NCBI GenBank assembly: GCA_021399435.1
Contig: JAJTUP010000080.1
Location: 186,001-250,000, forward strand
Origin: Diaporthe sp. PMI_573
Lineage: Eukaryota; Ascomycota; Sordariomycetes; Diaporthales; Diaporthaceae
Length of the DNA: 64,000 bases
Direction: 5' to 3'
The position numbers and the translations under genes are program-made. Shown here one piece after another: positions 45,977 to 56,372 of this stretch. Numbering within the stretch: the first letter of the stretch is position 1; the number at the start of each line of letters is the position of its first letter. Below the pieces are notes generated by a model, which had not been told where the DNA came from, made no database searches, and saw only the letters and a list, made by a program, of their open reading frames with translations.

Positions 45977-47395
45977 GGGCCGCCACCTCGCCATCATATC
46001 GGACTTGTTCTTCTGGTCCTTGCGATTATATCTCGCTGTACGTGTATAGCCTGTGAAGTTCGCATCAACAGTTTCCGTGTTCTAATCTGCCAACATGATT
46101 AGAAGATTACTGGCAAATCCATCTCGTGCTTGACCCGTTCCACTCTATGAGGACGTGAGCTTCTGCGAGCTGAAGCAACATTTGATGAACTCACCCAGTC
46201 TGAGATAAATAAATGATCCGGATTGGAAAGTATCTGGTGTAGTGCAAAGGCTCATGTTATGGTCAGAAGTAGCCTTGCTTGCAATCAAGTGGAATGCTGG
46301 TAGCAGCATATGTAATGACAAGGACACAAGCAGCGAGCACTTCGCCTATGGCGTCGTGCTAAGTTGACATTTCGAGGACAAGGTTAAAACACGACGTACA
46401 GAATTTCTAGAACATGATTATTCGTATGCAGCGAGATTATAATCCTTACCTGGGAATAAATCATCTATAAATCACGGAAGGGATGAGCAGGAGATTTTTG
46501 TAGCCTCAGTATTGCAAGTTTTCACATCCGGCCTGCCCTTTATATAATAGGATCACTTAGGCCACTAGAGGCATCTTAGCGAACCTAGTGAGTCAGCTTG
46601 AAGAGATAGACATATAATGACACACTTATTACCAGATCAGTAGCTGCACGGTATGAGCAGTTCTTTAGCAACCAATCTAAGTATTCACTCTCAGATAGCT
46701 ATCAGTTGTTATGTCAGTATTGTCGGAGTCCTTACGGCTCCCCCACCATTTTGCTGCGTTTTCTTAACATGAACCTTGATTTGTAGGTTTAGTATCGCTA
46801 GGAAATAACAAATCTGCCCAAGATGCCGTTGACGGGTACTTAGATAGTATTCTTCACTCAGAATGAACCACTCAGTACATCTAAAACACTTGCAATCCAT
46901 GAGTGTATATGCATGGTAGGACTGCATAAAGTCAGATATCAGAAAAACGCAAATTCAATCAACGTACCCCTAAAAACAACAGGAAAAAGAAAAACCTACT
47001 GATATTCATCCCAGTACACATATTTATCGGCATCCTCGCAAGACGTTATACTTTACACTTCTCTATAGACTCCGGTTAAACAGCTCCCGTATAGTCCTAG
47101 AGGCTTAAATCCATACACTTATAGTATAGCGTAGTAATCAAGATCATCAAAGAGAAAGCGGAGGTTTATATTAACAGCACTAGTCTTAAAAGTATCTAAG
47201 AGATCTCCCAATAGATAGGTATATATTCGTAATTATTACTTGGCCAGCTTGTCAACATAGAAGCCGTAAGATACTCGTAAAAGGTCTAATGGTAATAGCG
47301 TCAGGACTTTAGCCTCTAGATATACACCTTAAAGTAAATTCTGGGCTTACACCAAATATTGATATAACTGCATACTGATATTTGCGTTAAACAAG

Positions 47396-47700
47396 ATGTC
47401 GTTTGCTCCAGCAAATAGAACAAATAGTAGTGTTGACACAGCTATCCTGTCAGATGCTAAAAACATTGAGGCATACGGTATAGAGTTTCCCAGGAAAGAG
47501 GCCACCTGGTTAAAAACTAATATTACCGCTATGGTACTTTAAGATCCTATATAACCCTGTACTAGTAAGTTTAAAGTAGTCGCACCGCTGACTGTATAGT
47601 CGTATAGCGGAACAGATAAGTTCCCAGCAATGTACTTAGCCCAGACAAGGCCATTTGAAAATCGTCCGTTGTAGCTTATTTAACAGTTAGTATAACGATT
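47396..47700 (+). pseudogene. Unidentified protein-coding relic with several in-frame stops
   Basis: Starting at ATG 47396 the plus strand keeps protein-like sequence (MSFAPANRTNSSVDTAILSD; later KFPAMYLAQTRPFENR) for ~100 codons. It is interrupted by TAA and TAG codons at places where CAA or CAG would fit (VL*DPI*PCTS, PLTV*SYSG). This fits C-to-T decay of CpA, as in RIP. The family was not recognised. Confidence 0.38.
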
Positions 47701-47759
47701 AAAGATGTACTGTCAAGGATTATGAGGTGCGAACTATTTGTCTGAGGGCCAGGTATTGT

Positions 47760-48192
47760 TCGAGATTCGACGATCACGTGCGAGGGTTGTGACTGAAACC
47801 AAGCTCAGTCAGTTACCATAATCATCATCATCAAAAGCATAAACCTGAGAAAGTGAGAGGGATAGAAAGGAGGATGGAAAGATATAAAACCATACCTTGG
47901 TCACAAGACTCCCTGCGCCCACCCTTGCGCCCCTGCCGATCCTCACGCCCCCGAGGATATTCACCCACCCGCCGAGAAAGACGTCGTCTTCGATGGTAAT
48001 TCTCTTGCCCGTGTAAGGCCCCCGGGCCCCTTCGCGCCACTGCGGGTCCGTCATCGTGGTCGCCGCGTAGAAGCTCACATTGGGCCCGATGACAACATTA
48101 TTGCCGATGGTGAGCTCGCACGCGTCCAGCACCGTGCAGTTGCGCCCCACCACCGTATTCTAGCCGATCGAGATGTTGTAGCCGTAGTCGCA
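47760..48192 (-). pseudogene. Decayed hexapeptide-repeat O-acetyltransferase (maltose/galactoside acetyltransferase-like)
   Basis: The minus strand from 48192 reads CDYGYNISIG, stop, NTVVGRNCTVLDACELTIGN and on through GPYTGKRITIEDDVFLGGWV and the hexapeptide turns GVRIGRGARVGAGSLVTK. This is the left-handed beta-helix of the maltose acetyltransferase family. The TAG after SIG replaces an expected CAG. The 5' part (substrate-binding N-terminus) is absent, an intron-like GTATGG follows VTK at 47896, and the terminal exon near 47770-47812 is too degraded to give the usual NPARV-type end. So it is a pseudogene. Confidence 0.65.
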
Positions 48193-49614
48193 CGTTTTAG
48201 CCAATTTTTCTATTAACAAGAGATTCCCACTTCACTTTCTAACATGTATGACTCGATTAGGTACATGGCTCGCCAGGGTTTCCCCGAAGCTTCCACGGAG
48301 ACAGGGATGGCCATAAAAGAAGTCCACAGCCTAGTTCAGAAATGGCCGACAAGGCCGAAGCGAAAGTCAGGGGAGAAAGGTGCGCGGAAGCAGTTCCGAG
48401 CGCTTTTAGCATCTGGTTTTAGTTGCACCGAGCGGCACGTGGAATGGGAGAGATCGGTATGAACCATCGAGTGCATGGGAAAGAGGCAGGTCCTTAATTC
48501 TGTTTCTTTCGCATCACAAGCGTGTCGCTCTTGTGGGTAGGCTGTAATTGCACTTATTGTCCATTATATAGCATATGGACCTTTCCCACGCGAGAGCAAT
48601 TCGTTTCTGCATATCATGGTTGTTCATGAAAAGCCGACATAAGTTTTTGTGCTGTACGCAAAAGCTACAGTACCAAGAAGATGTTGGCTACGGGCCGAAG
48701 GTGCTCCAGAATGAGTGAATGGTATTGCCCAGAACCAGTCCGTGACGTGAATCCAAACGTCGTCCCAAGTTTTAGCGTGGGTATAGTTGACCGAAATGGG
48801 TTGCATTACCAACCAAAGAACAATCTATGGAGGTGGAAGCGCTTGCATGGGAGCATAGCTGGTGCCCCGCCTGCAGCCGCAGATCAGACCCGGGCCGAGC
48901 TGAGGAGGAGCATAGTGGTGGCGATTTAACGGTCTTATTGGTCTGTCAGTGTCCTACTCTTAGCCCCCGCATACTAGCGTGTTCTGGCATAAGACCAGCC
49001 CTCATTGCAGTTCACAAGGCGCTTTCTTCTGCATCCTTATCATTGGCATCCTCGGCATGATGATCGATATTTGAAGCTGTTGCTGCGCTCATTACGAAAT
49101 ATTTGATTGCAATTTGTCGTTCTGGAGATTTGAGGTGGGTCAGAGCCGTTTCTTAAATATTAGACGCTGCACGAATTTGGCCACCGCATCTCTCCCGGGT
49201 CCCTTTCGATCCCCCATTCTTGTGGCTCCCGAACCGGGACCTTCAAGATAGGTGCATACAACTAAAATAGATATTGACGCAATTTTACCGTACTGCAGCT
49301 TTCTTTATGTTTTCCATATATAGCACCTTGCCGCCTCTGTTTAGACATCAACTTCGGGTCCTGTACTATCCTCAACCACATGTACCCAGAACGGGGTACT
49401 AAATATACCCGTGCCTTCACTCCCATGAGTATCCCCGCAGGACCCTATTCGGGAACCTCCTACTGGCTCCTATTCAGGGACAGTGCCATCAAAGGTCACC
49501 TTCGGTCCTCGGCTTTGACGCCGTGGAAGGGTCATAACTACGGCGGGTTATCCCAAATGTTTTCCAACTGAATTTAGGGAAAGAAAATTTCAGGATAGTC
49601 CCTATAACCACGTT
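48193..49614. other. Intergenic stretch, no supported gene
   Basis: About 1.4 kb. Open frames of 60-80 codons (48244-48462, 48681-48929) have no recognisable features. Confidence 0.5.
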
Positions 49615-50145
49615 ATGCACTTTTTCACGATCGCCTTGATACTCGCAACTTTCAGATTGGTTTCAGCCGAAGATGTGACGCGCACTAACGAAACTCCAGC
49701 ACCAGGGCTGGCACCTCTATTCCATCTTCCGCCATGGGCAAATGGCTCGTCCCCGCCGACAGAGGCCACAGTCCAAATCAACTTTGGTGATCTGTCAGGG
49801 TCAGCTATCATTACACTCATCAACTCTTCCGTTTCTACTTCGCGCGGAGTTGGGAATCCATTCACTTTCTCTTCGAACACGACTATGCATCGCGGGCCCT
49901 ACAAGATGACCAACCTTACATCGTGTGCTACGAATCCCATTTATAAGGCCCCCACAGTCTCGGCCGGCTTTGCGAAACCCACTGGTAACATCAATGCCAC
50001 CAGTAACATCAACGCGACCTTAGGTCGACCATTTCCAACGCCAACACCGACGAACCTCAGTCTTCTTAGTAGCGGGGCAATATCGAAGAAAGGCGATCTT
50101 AATGTATTTTTCTCTGCTATTATTTCCTTACCGTATTTTCTGTAG
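49615..50145 (+). CDS. Small secreted, probably GPI-anchored glycoprotein (176 aa)
   Basis: Single exon of 176 residues. Signal peptide MHFFTIALILATFRLVSA precedes a mature part rich in Thr, Ser, Pro and Asn with about eight N-glycosylation sequons (NET, NGS, NSS, NTT, NLT, NAT twice, NLS), and a tandem GNINATSNINAT. The C-terminus, SSGAISKKGDLNVFFSAIISLPYFL-type, is small residues, a basic spacer and a hydrophobic tail, consistent with a GPI signal. No enzymatic domain seen. It stands alone in a repeat-rich region, 72 bp before the foldback element, and could be a wall protein or an effector-like protein; neither is shown. Confidence 0.62.
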   Translation: MHFFTIALILATFRLVSAEDVTRTNETPAPGLAPLFHLPPWANGSSPPTEATVQINFGDLSGSAIITLINSSVSTSRGVGNPFTFSSNTTMHRGPYKMTNLTSCATNPIYKAPTVSAGFAKPTGNINATSNINATLGRPFPTPTPTNLSLLSSGAISKKGDLNVFFSAIISLPYFL

Positions 50146-50217
50146 CTCTTAAAAATTAGGTGTTTAATTGCGGGAGGAACCATCAATTGAGATGTTACAT
50201 AATTTTTGAAATATAGC

Positions 50218-50653
50218 TAACGTGGTTTACCACCCAGCCGGTCATATCACCCAGCCGGTCAGTTTTTTTACATACAAAAAACGTCCGTGCCAACCCTACC
50301 AACTTCTTCAAACTAGGCCTAATTTGGATGCAAATTTCAGTATCGATTAGGATTTATATAATAAAGTTACATTTTAAATATTAAAGTTCTAACTTTTAAA
50401 TATAATTAGTTATATCGGAAAAACTAAATTACAGAGGTCTTTTTTAGTTTTTCCAATATAACTAATTATATTTAAAAGTTAGAACTTTAATATTTAAAAT
50501 GTAACTTTATTATATAAATCCTAATCGATACTGAAATTTGCATCCAAATTAGGCCTAGTTTGAAGAAGTTGGTAGGGTTGGCACGGACGTTTTTTGTATG
50601 TAAAAAAACTGACCGGCTGGGTGATATGACCGGCTGGGTGGTAAACTACGTTA
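50218..50653. mobile_element. Foldback element, near-perfect 436-bp inverted repeat
   Basis: The left arm (50218-~50427) and right arm (~50441-50653) are reverse complements over about 210 bp with only two or three differences seen; the loop is ~14 nt. Arms start TAACGT and contain a doubled CACCCAGCCGGTCA motif. Both ends carry TA, compatible with a TA target duplication of a Tc1/mariner-type non-autonomous element. There is no coding frame. A transcript across it would form a ~200-bp double-stranded RNA. Confidence 0.85.
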
Positions 50654-51141
50654 TCTTTTTATAACTTTTCCATAGAAAGAACGTCAATTGGAGCGTTTGT
50701 TTAAGGCAGATACGCCCGTACAAAGGATCTATTCGGGGTCACGGTGCGATACAAGGCCGATCTTGTTGCCTTATTGAGAACGAACCCATTTGCCGCCAAG
50801 GAATCATTAACTTAGTATATTTCAATAGGGAGGCGAAATAAGGGAAAAGGAAAGGACAAAATAGAAGTCTTTCAATTAACGACATACAAATTCCCGGCAA
50901 TTATATTTATTATCCTTCCTAGAAACCGCTCTCTGAATCACCCGTTACCACTGTCTCCGGTGAGGGAGCTGCAGACCTTTTAAAGGTGACTCGGTTGAAA
51001 TTGGCTGACTTGAAAATTCTGACTGCCGTTGCTCTTTCTTCAGCGGATTCTGAGGGAGATTTCCTTAGGCTAATATTGGGCCTCTTTAGCCGCCTCACGA
51101 AAAGGCTAAACATGCAACACATCTTTGCGTACCGATCGTTT
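50654..51141. other. Intergenic stretch between foldback element and AT-rich repeat
   Basis: About 490 bp. The minus frame 50919-51284 ends in a polar, basic protein-like tail but overlaps the repeat boundary and is not recognised; it may be a transposon remnant. Confidence 0.4.
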
Positions 51142-51640
51142 AAGTGGGTGGTTTCGTTTTTAATCCGTGTACATATGCTTCTTAAGCAGTATATAGGCAG
51201 TCCCTTCATACAGTAGTAAACGCTTAAACACCCAGCGTTTAAAAAAAAAAAAACAATGCCGATAACAGTAGGTTTAGAATACAATTATGGCACATGGCCC
51301 AAAAAATATTAACAGCCTTATAACAGCCGCACAGACAAGGCTAGCAAGACCGCTTCTAGCGGCGCCATAGACTAAAACTATCAACATAAGTAGCCCAAGA
51401 CTAATAGTAGGGCAATTAGTTATATAGCAAAGACTAAAATAATCTCTCAACACAGTCTCTATATAAAATTTAACAATCTTACAGCTATAGTCCCAGTTAA
51501 TATCTCTTTCTCTCAACCTCTATATCAACATATATATAAGATCCCAAGAAAGCCCTCCCCAAGTAAGCATTATAGCCTACATCTAAGCACATTACTAACT
51601 TTAATAGAAGTTAAAATAAAGAAAAGATTTACTTAAGCCT
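51142..51640 (+). repeat. AT-rich dispersed repeat, copy 1
   Basis: Begins with the shared motif near TTTCGTTTTTAATCCGTG and continues through an A-rich tract and a ~370-bp AT-rich body (for example CGCTTCTAGCGGCGCCATAG and TTACAGCTATAG). The body matches 62159-62560 along its length, with most differences being C/T or G/A transitions, as expected for RIP. No coding capacity left. Confidence 0.8.
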
Positions 51641-52012
51641 ACCTATAAGACTTCCGCAATAATATTACAAAATTATTAAAAAGCAGTAAAGACAGTATTT
51701 ACAATAAAATAGATAAATATAGTAATATTACAGAGTTTTTACTACTTTAGATATATTACTTTATTGTCAACTACCCAGATCTTTTTAAAAAGATTGGAAA
51801 GATATTAAAGGATAAGAGGAAACAGGCAGAATTTAAGGTCCCGCCGGAGGAGAAGTATGAGTAGATATACAAAGCCGTTGTCGACTTTATGTATAAGCTT
51901 AGGGAAGAGCAGTCGGAAGGTTGAGCAGACAGCAGACAGACCAATAAACAGTTGATAAAAAACACAGTGTGGCCGAAGCCCTAAATCATTTAATTATTCG
52001 GTTTTAAGCCTT
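51641..52012. other. AT-rich decayed sequence
   Basis: TA-rich and stop-dense in all frames; looks like an old repeat after RIP. No gene. Confidence 0.5.
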
Positions 52013-52806
52013 CTACATAATGGACTTGACCGCGTCCTCAAAGCTATCCTTTGGCAATCCGAACTTCTCATTGTAAAGATCCTTGTTCCTCCAGTCCGCA
52101 AGACCCCATTTCCCAAGGCCAGTCGCCACACTCAAATCCACAATGCCCATCCAATCACCCTTGATAACTCTCGTATGACCTCTAATCTGCAGTTCCTAAG
52201 ACGTAGTATCGATTTTCCATTTCTAGCCATCGAGCTTCTCGATGGTAGCAAGCATGTCACGCTGTGTCAAGTGGAAAGAGGCGATGATGACGTATTGATT
52301 CTTAGTCTCTTCTAAGTGCTCGATGCATCCGCGGATGGCTTTGGCAATAGTCCGCATCCGGGAGAGAGAGCATACGGTGGTGCCATCGTCAATGAGCGTG
52401 GCGGTTCTGGTCTTGAAGTCAAAGCCAAAGAAGCCATGTCTTAGACCCCATTCAGTGAATGCACCAGGGATAAGCGCAGTCTATATGAGGTTGCTTTCCT
52501 TCTCCTTGGATTGGAGGTACCTTACTAGAGCGGCTTTGTACTGCGTGCTGTAGGGGTTGATCTCGGTGGGTTTGAGATCGCGGGTATCAGTGCCGTATTC
52601 GGCGGAGAAGAATCTCTTAACACCGGTTGCGAGTGCTGCATCGACGAAAATTTGCTGGTGCGCTGCGCCGGATAGGCCAATACTGCTAACGACCACGTCC
52701 TAGCCCTTCATAGCACCCCTGATGGCCTCCAGGTCCGAATAGTCGACTTTGAACACGTTCTTCACCCCCGCGGAAAATGTAGCACTGGAATCTTTGCGGC
52801 TCATGA
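52013..52806 (-). pseudogene. NmrA-like / isoflavone-reductase-like protein, interrupted by in-frame TAG codons
   Basis: The minus strand reads as a continuous NmrA-like protein from SRKDSSATFSAG (near 52800): DYSDLEAIRGAMKG, then VVVSSIGLSGAAHQQIFVDA, then GVKRFFSAEYGTDTR. It ends SFEDAVKSIM. The N-terminal Rossmann GxxGxxG part is missing. Four internal stops interrupt it, after MKG, ESNLI, KLDG and TTS, and a fifth TAG ends it; all five are TAG. No indels and no other decay are visible and codon use is normal. TAG replaces an expected CAG, or TGG in LI*TALIPG, so all are CpA-to-TpA changes. NmrA-like proteins bind NADP and act as redox-sensing regulators or reductases. Confidence 0.8.
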
Positions 52807-53786
52807 CGAGATTGTCTCCGTACACGGCGGAACAACTTCCGCGATATGTCTTTGTGCGTTAGCAATTTCTATACACAGAGCCGTCCACTCGGCATTTTCG
52901 GCTTCTACGAATCTGTCCCACGGGCACGGCCGTCTAAAAAGAGCGGGGCATATGAAAGGTGGAAAGGAGCAACGTGATATATTCAAGAAGTCTTCGTCAT
53001 CCATTGTCCGTGACTGGAGGTATGCCGTGCTTCACACTTGGCCAAGCCATGAGGCGTCATGTGGGTAGATGCTCGTAGCTGAACGATGCGTTATGCTCAG
53101 TAGTCTACCATCATCTGCTCGACCGTATGGCTCTTTCGCATCATCAATATCGTCAGACTGTAGATTCCCATTGATTTATGCTTTCATCATGACGCATCCG
53201 GGCTTTGTCCACGCTTCACTTTTCATTGAATACACTCGTTGGCATAGCTGGTCGCAAGACCTTGGCGTCACCTCACACGCAGAGTTGATCAAGCTGTGCA
53301 CAGCCCCGAGGTGGCGAAAATCCAAGGTTGACTCTTTACGCAAAACTGTCCAGTCTACTCTATAGTCTACAAAAAATCCTGGAATCGCAACACTTGGTGC
53401 AAAGAGCACGTTTAAAGCACGAGTGTTTGCAAGTGTATAGCTGTAATGCTTCATACATGTAAGAGCCGCGAATCGAAGAATCGATGACAGAGTAGGCTCG
53501 ACCTATCATTACACAAGCACATATGCAACATCATGTTCACCTGTGCAACGTACCTGGCTGAACATAGCATTTAAGGTACCCGCAGGAACTGCTTGACCCA
53601 GGACACGACAGTTGGGTGGCTTAGGAAATTGGTAGGACGATCTGCAGGATCTTGTTCCGTCCCGAATGCTACCTTTTCGAAGTGTAAATAAGTATGCTGT
53701 TGCAGTGTAACTGCTTGGCTTGAGCAACAATACACATCTGTACATTTTTACTAAGCTGGTATGTTTTCCGGTCTGCTCGAATTTTT
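52807..53786. other. Intergenic stretch, no supported gene
   Basis: About 980 bp. The minus frame 52801-53004 joins nothing recognisable upstream of the NmrA-like pseudogene. Confidence 0.45.
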
Positions 53787-54294
53787 CTATTGCAACACCC
53801 TCAAAATCGTCTGATACATTTCGTTCGGTGCAGGAGCGAAGCCAAACTTGGTCTTGGGCGACAGCTCGACACATATGTTTACTGCGTCTTCGAACAACGG
53901 CGAGAGTGTCTTGCAGAGTAGTTAGTACGAAGGCTCACGACTTGGCAAGATGCGTTGGATCAAATCCAACTTACCGGATTGCTTCGGAGCCCAAAGCCTA
54001 TGATGAAGAGATCACAATGTCGGCGCTGCAACATCTCTTTGATCTGCCGAATTGACTCTTCTGGCTGATCCGGGTTTACGTCTGTGTGGGAGACTTCATA
54101 GCCCGCCGCTCTAGCTTTTTCGACCTCCTATGAAAATGTTAGATCTCTAGGCGGGCTCGAACTGGAGGCAATATTACATCGAGCACTATTTGCTTGTTGG
54201 ACTTCTCCAGCCCAAGTTTGCCTCCCACCTCATATTCTGCAGAGACGAAACGGCCAAGGCCTGCGATCAAGACATTCTTGCGTGTATTAGCCAT
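53787..54294 (-). CDS. Small conserved-looking protein of unknown function (130 aa, 3 exons)
   Basis: Exons 54294-54178, 54127-53975 and 53909-53787; introns of 50 and 65 nt start GTAATA and GTAAGT and end CATAG and GCAAG, all in phase 0. The 130-residue product starts MANTRKNVLIAGLGRFVSAE, then alternates helix and strand (EVEKARAAGYEVSHTDVNP; CDLFIIGFGLR; NICVELSPKTKFGFAPAPNE). That is a compact alpha/beta fold resembling small fungal proteins with a Rossmann-like or flavodoxin-like core. No catalytic motif is certain. Three clean introns and an intact frame argue that it is a live gene in an otherwise decayed neighbourhood. Confidence 0.72.
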
Positions 54295-54809
54295 GATGCG
54301 TTACGAAAGTATATTTGTGTTTCAGTAGGTAGAGTTTTGATGTTAGTCAAAATCAGTCTTGCATCCAAGAGAAGTAACGAAGCTGACTTATATACATAGC
54401 AGAGCTCTACGAGATTACTGATCATGTCATGAGATTACTGATCATGTCACGAGGTTACTAGTGAGGGCCCCTTATCGATAACGGCGCGGGCCCGTATGCT
54501 CGCAGGATCTAATCCCGAGGGGGACCGATCTTAGTCCATGGCCGGGATACCGTCCGGGTGCCGTCGGGCTGATTCGGGGGCCGGTCTCAGAGCTGGGATT
54601 ACTATACCCCCCGGAAAAACCCTCCGAGATCCAGTGACTGGGGCTGCCAACTGTACCAATTCGTATCGGATGGCTTTGCATCGGTAATACTTTGCTACGA
54701 GTGTAGCGTTCGTTGCCTCCTCCGATGCGCCATATAAATCTGCGAACCTGTCACAATACGCTGAGGGGGGTTATCTCAAAGTCGTGCTTTAGCCATTTGC
54801 TCCGCCGCC
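54295..54809. other. Intergenic stretch with a short direct repeat
   Basis: About 515 bp between two divergent genes. It contains GAGATTACTGATCATGTCA twice in tandem (54411-54449) and a GC-rich part at 54480-54640. Likely the promoters of the small protein and the methyltransferase. Confidence 0.5.
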
Positions 54810-55658
54810 ATGTCGTCCGCTCCAAACTTGACCGCCACCGAGCACTTCAACAAGACTGCGGACAAGTACGAGGCCACCACCGGCGGAGGCACCCGCGAAC
54901 TCGGGCAGCATGCCATCTCCCTCATCGCGGGCCTGAAGCCCCTGACGTCCGAGTCCAAGATCCTCGACAATGCATGCGGCACCGGCATCGTGACCGACAT
55001 CATCCTTCAGTCCGGCATCCAGCCCGAGATCCACGCCGTCGACGGCGCGGAGAACATGGTCAGCATCGCCAGGGACCGGTTCTCCTCCCACCCCAACGTC
55101 CACGCGGCCGTCATGACCGGCGAGGAACTCTCCTTCCCCGACGACACCTTCACCCACTCCATCACGAACCTCGGGCTCATGTTCTTCACCGACGCCGACA
55201 AGGGCGCCCGAGAGATCGCACGCACACTTCACCCCGATGGAGTGGCCGTCGTCACCGGCTGGGCGATGATGGGACACATCAAGATCATTCAGGAGGTCCA
55301 GGCGCAGATCCGCCCCGACGATACGCCGTTCAAGCCGCCCGTCCCCGACATCTGGCTCGACCCCGAGCATACCAAGGCCGTGCTGTCGGGTGCCGGGCTC
55401 GACGTGCAAGCCAGCACTGCGCTTGACGTGCACCTGGGCGGCGAGACGGCCGACGGGATCGCTGATCATCTGACCCAGGCGTTCGGCTCTAAGGCATTTG
55501 AGTCTTGGAGCGAGGAGGAAAAGGATAAGGTCGCTAGGGTGATAAAGAAGATTGTGCGGGAGCGGGCCGTTCCGTTCACCAGACCCTCGGGCTCTGGCGT
55601 CGGTATCAAGCTGACGGGGACTATCTTTGTTGCGCGTAGGGGATCTGGCGTGTACTAG
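54810..55658 (+). CDS. Class I SAM-dependent methyltransferase (282 aa)
   Basis: Single exon of 282 residues. Motif I KILDNACGTGIVTD, an acidic residue in IHAVDGAENM (motif II), GEELSFPDDTFTHSITNLGL (motif III/IV) and REIARTLHPDGVAVVTGW (motif V/VI) give a complete Methyltransf_11/25-type Rossmann fold. The family methylates small molecules such as polyketides, sterols or phenolics, in the cytosol. GC-rich codons contrast with the surrounding AT-rich, decayed sequence. It lies 9.7 kb from the nearest biosynthetic gene on the left, so a role with the terpenoid cluster is only possible, not supported. Confidence 0.9.
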   Translation: MSSAPNLTATEHFNKTADKYEATTGGGTRELGQHAISLIAGLKPLTSESKILDNACGTGIVTDIILQSGIQPEIHAVDGAENMVSIARDRFSSHPNVHAAVMTGEELSFPDDTFTHSITNLGLMFFTDADKGAREIARTLHPDGVAVVTGWAMMGHIKIIQEVQAQIRPDDTPFKPPVPDIWLDPEHTKAVLSGAGLDVQASTALDVHLGGETADGIADHLTQAFGSKAFESWSEEEKDKVARVIKKIVRERAVPFTRPSGSGVGIKLTGTIFVARRGSGVY

Positions 55659-56372
55659 CTATATGAGTTCCTTCCTGATTAGAGAGGTTCTCCTCGAGAC
55701 CGCCACAACTCGATATGATAGTTCGTATGACGTATTATAAGCTTGGCCGGCGTCTATGTTGATACGTGGTGCTCAGAAACTCAATTAGGCTTCAGAAGAT
55801 ATGATCCCTGATGATTCCAAGTTTCACGGGAAAGCTTTCTGACGGGGTAATTTTTCTGAATATCCTCAGGTATCCGCGGGAATCTCAAGATGCAAAGCGA
55901 TGGCTCGCAAGACTCACCACGAGCGGGGCCGACATAGCGAAGAAACTTTACAATCGTGACACGCTAGCACCCGCCCTCCGGATGGTTCTTGAAGCTGTTT
56001 AAGAACATAACAACTGCCGGAAACTCTTGAACTACTCATCATCGGGCTCTCCGGGAAAGCCCCACGAGGTACAGAATATTTCACCAACCATGTGTAGTTA
56101 CGTACAACAACTACGCTGAGGGAATAGGTAAAGGGTGGGACTGATCATATCACGAAATAGTTGCTTGGTAGTGAATTCACGACTTTGTTGGCTCGAGGCA
56201 ATTAGTATTGTAGCAGAGGCGCATCAACCCTCTCGCAAGTGTCAGCCATGTGCGGTCCTCCGCGGCAAGCTGAGCCTAGTTTTGGTCCGGATGGCCCGCT
56301 CTCGTTGGAACTGCTCACATAGTACAGTGCCCTCTTTTCATCTTTTAGTGACTGGAGTTACGCGAACGTTCA
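55659..56372. other. Intergenic stretch, no supported gene
   Basis: About 710 bp. The 55811-56002 frame of 63 codons has no recognisable feature. Confidence 0.5.

Larger units (their letters stand above)
45159..47395. other. Gene-poor AT-rich stretch with small repeats
   Basis: About 2.2 kb without a supported gene. It includes a 7-bp tandem array (45271-45298) and a GC-rich hairpin (45949-45976). The 46.9-47.4 kb part is TA-rich and looks like decayed repeat sequence. Confidence 0.5.

Noticed and set aside
48244..48929. Short plus-strand frames
   Set aside because: No start context, domain or introns; likely chance frames.
52013..52806. TAG as a reassigned codon
   Set aside because: Other intact genes here end with TAG (the LigM-like gene, the methyltransferase at 55658, the 130-residue protein), so TAG is a normal stop.
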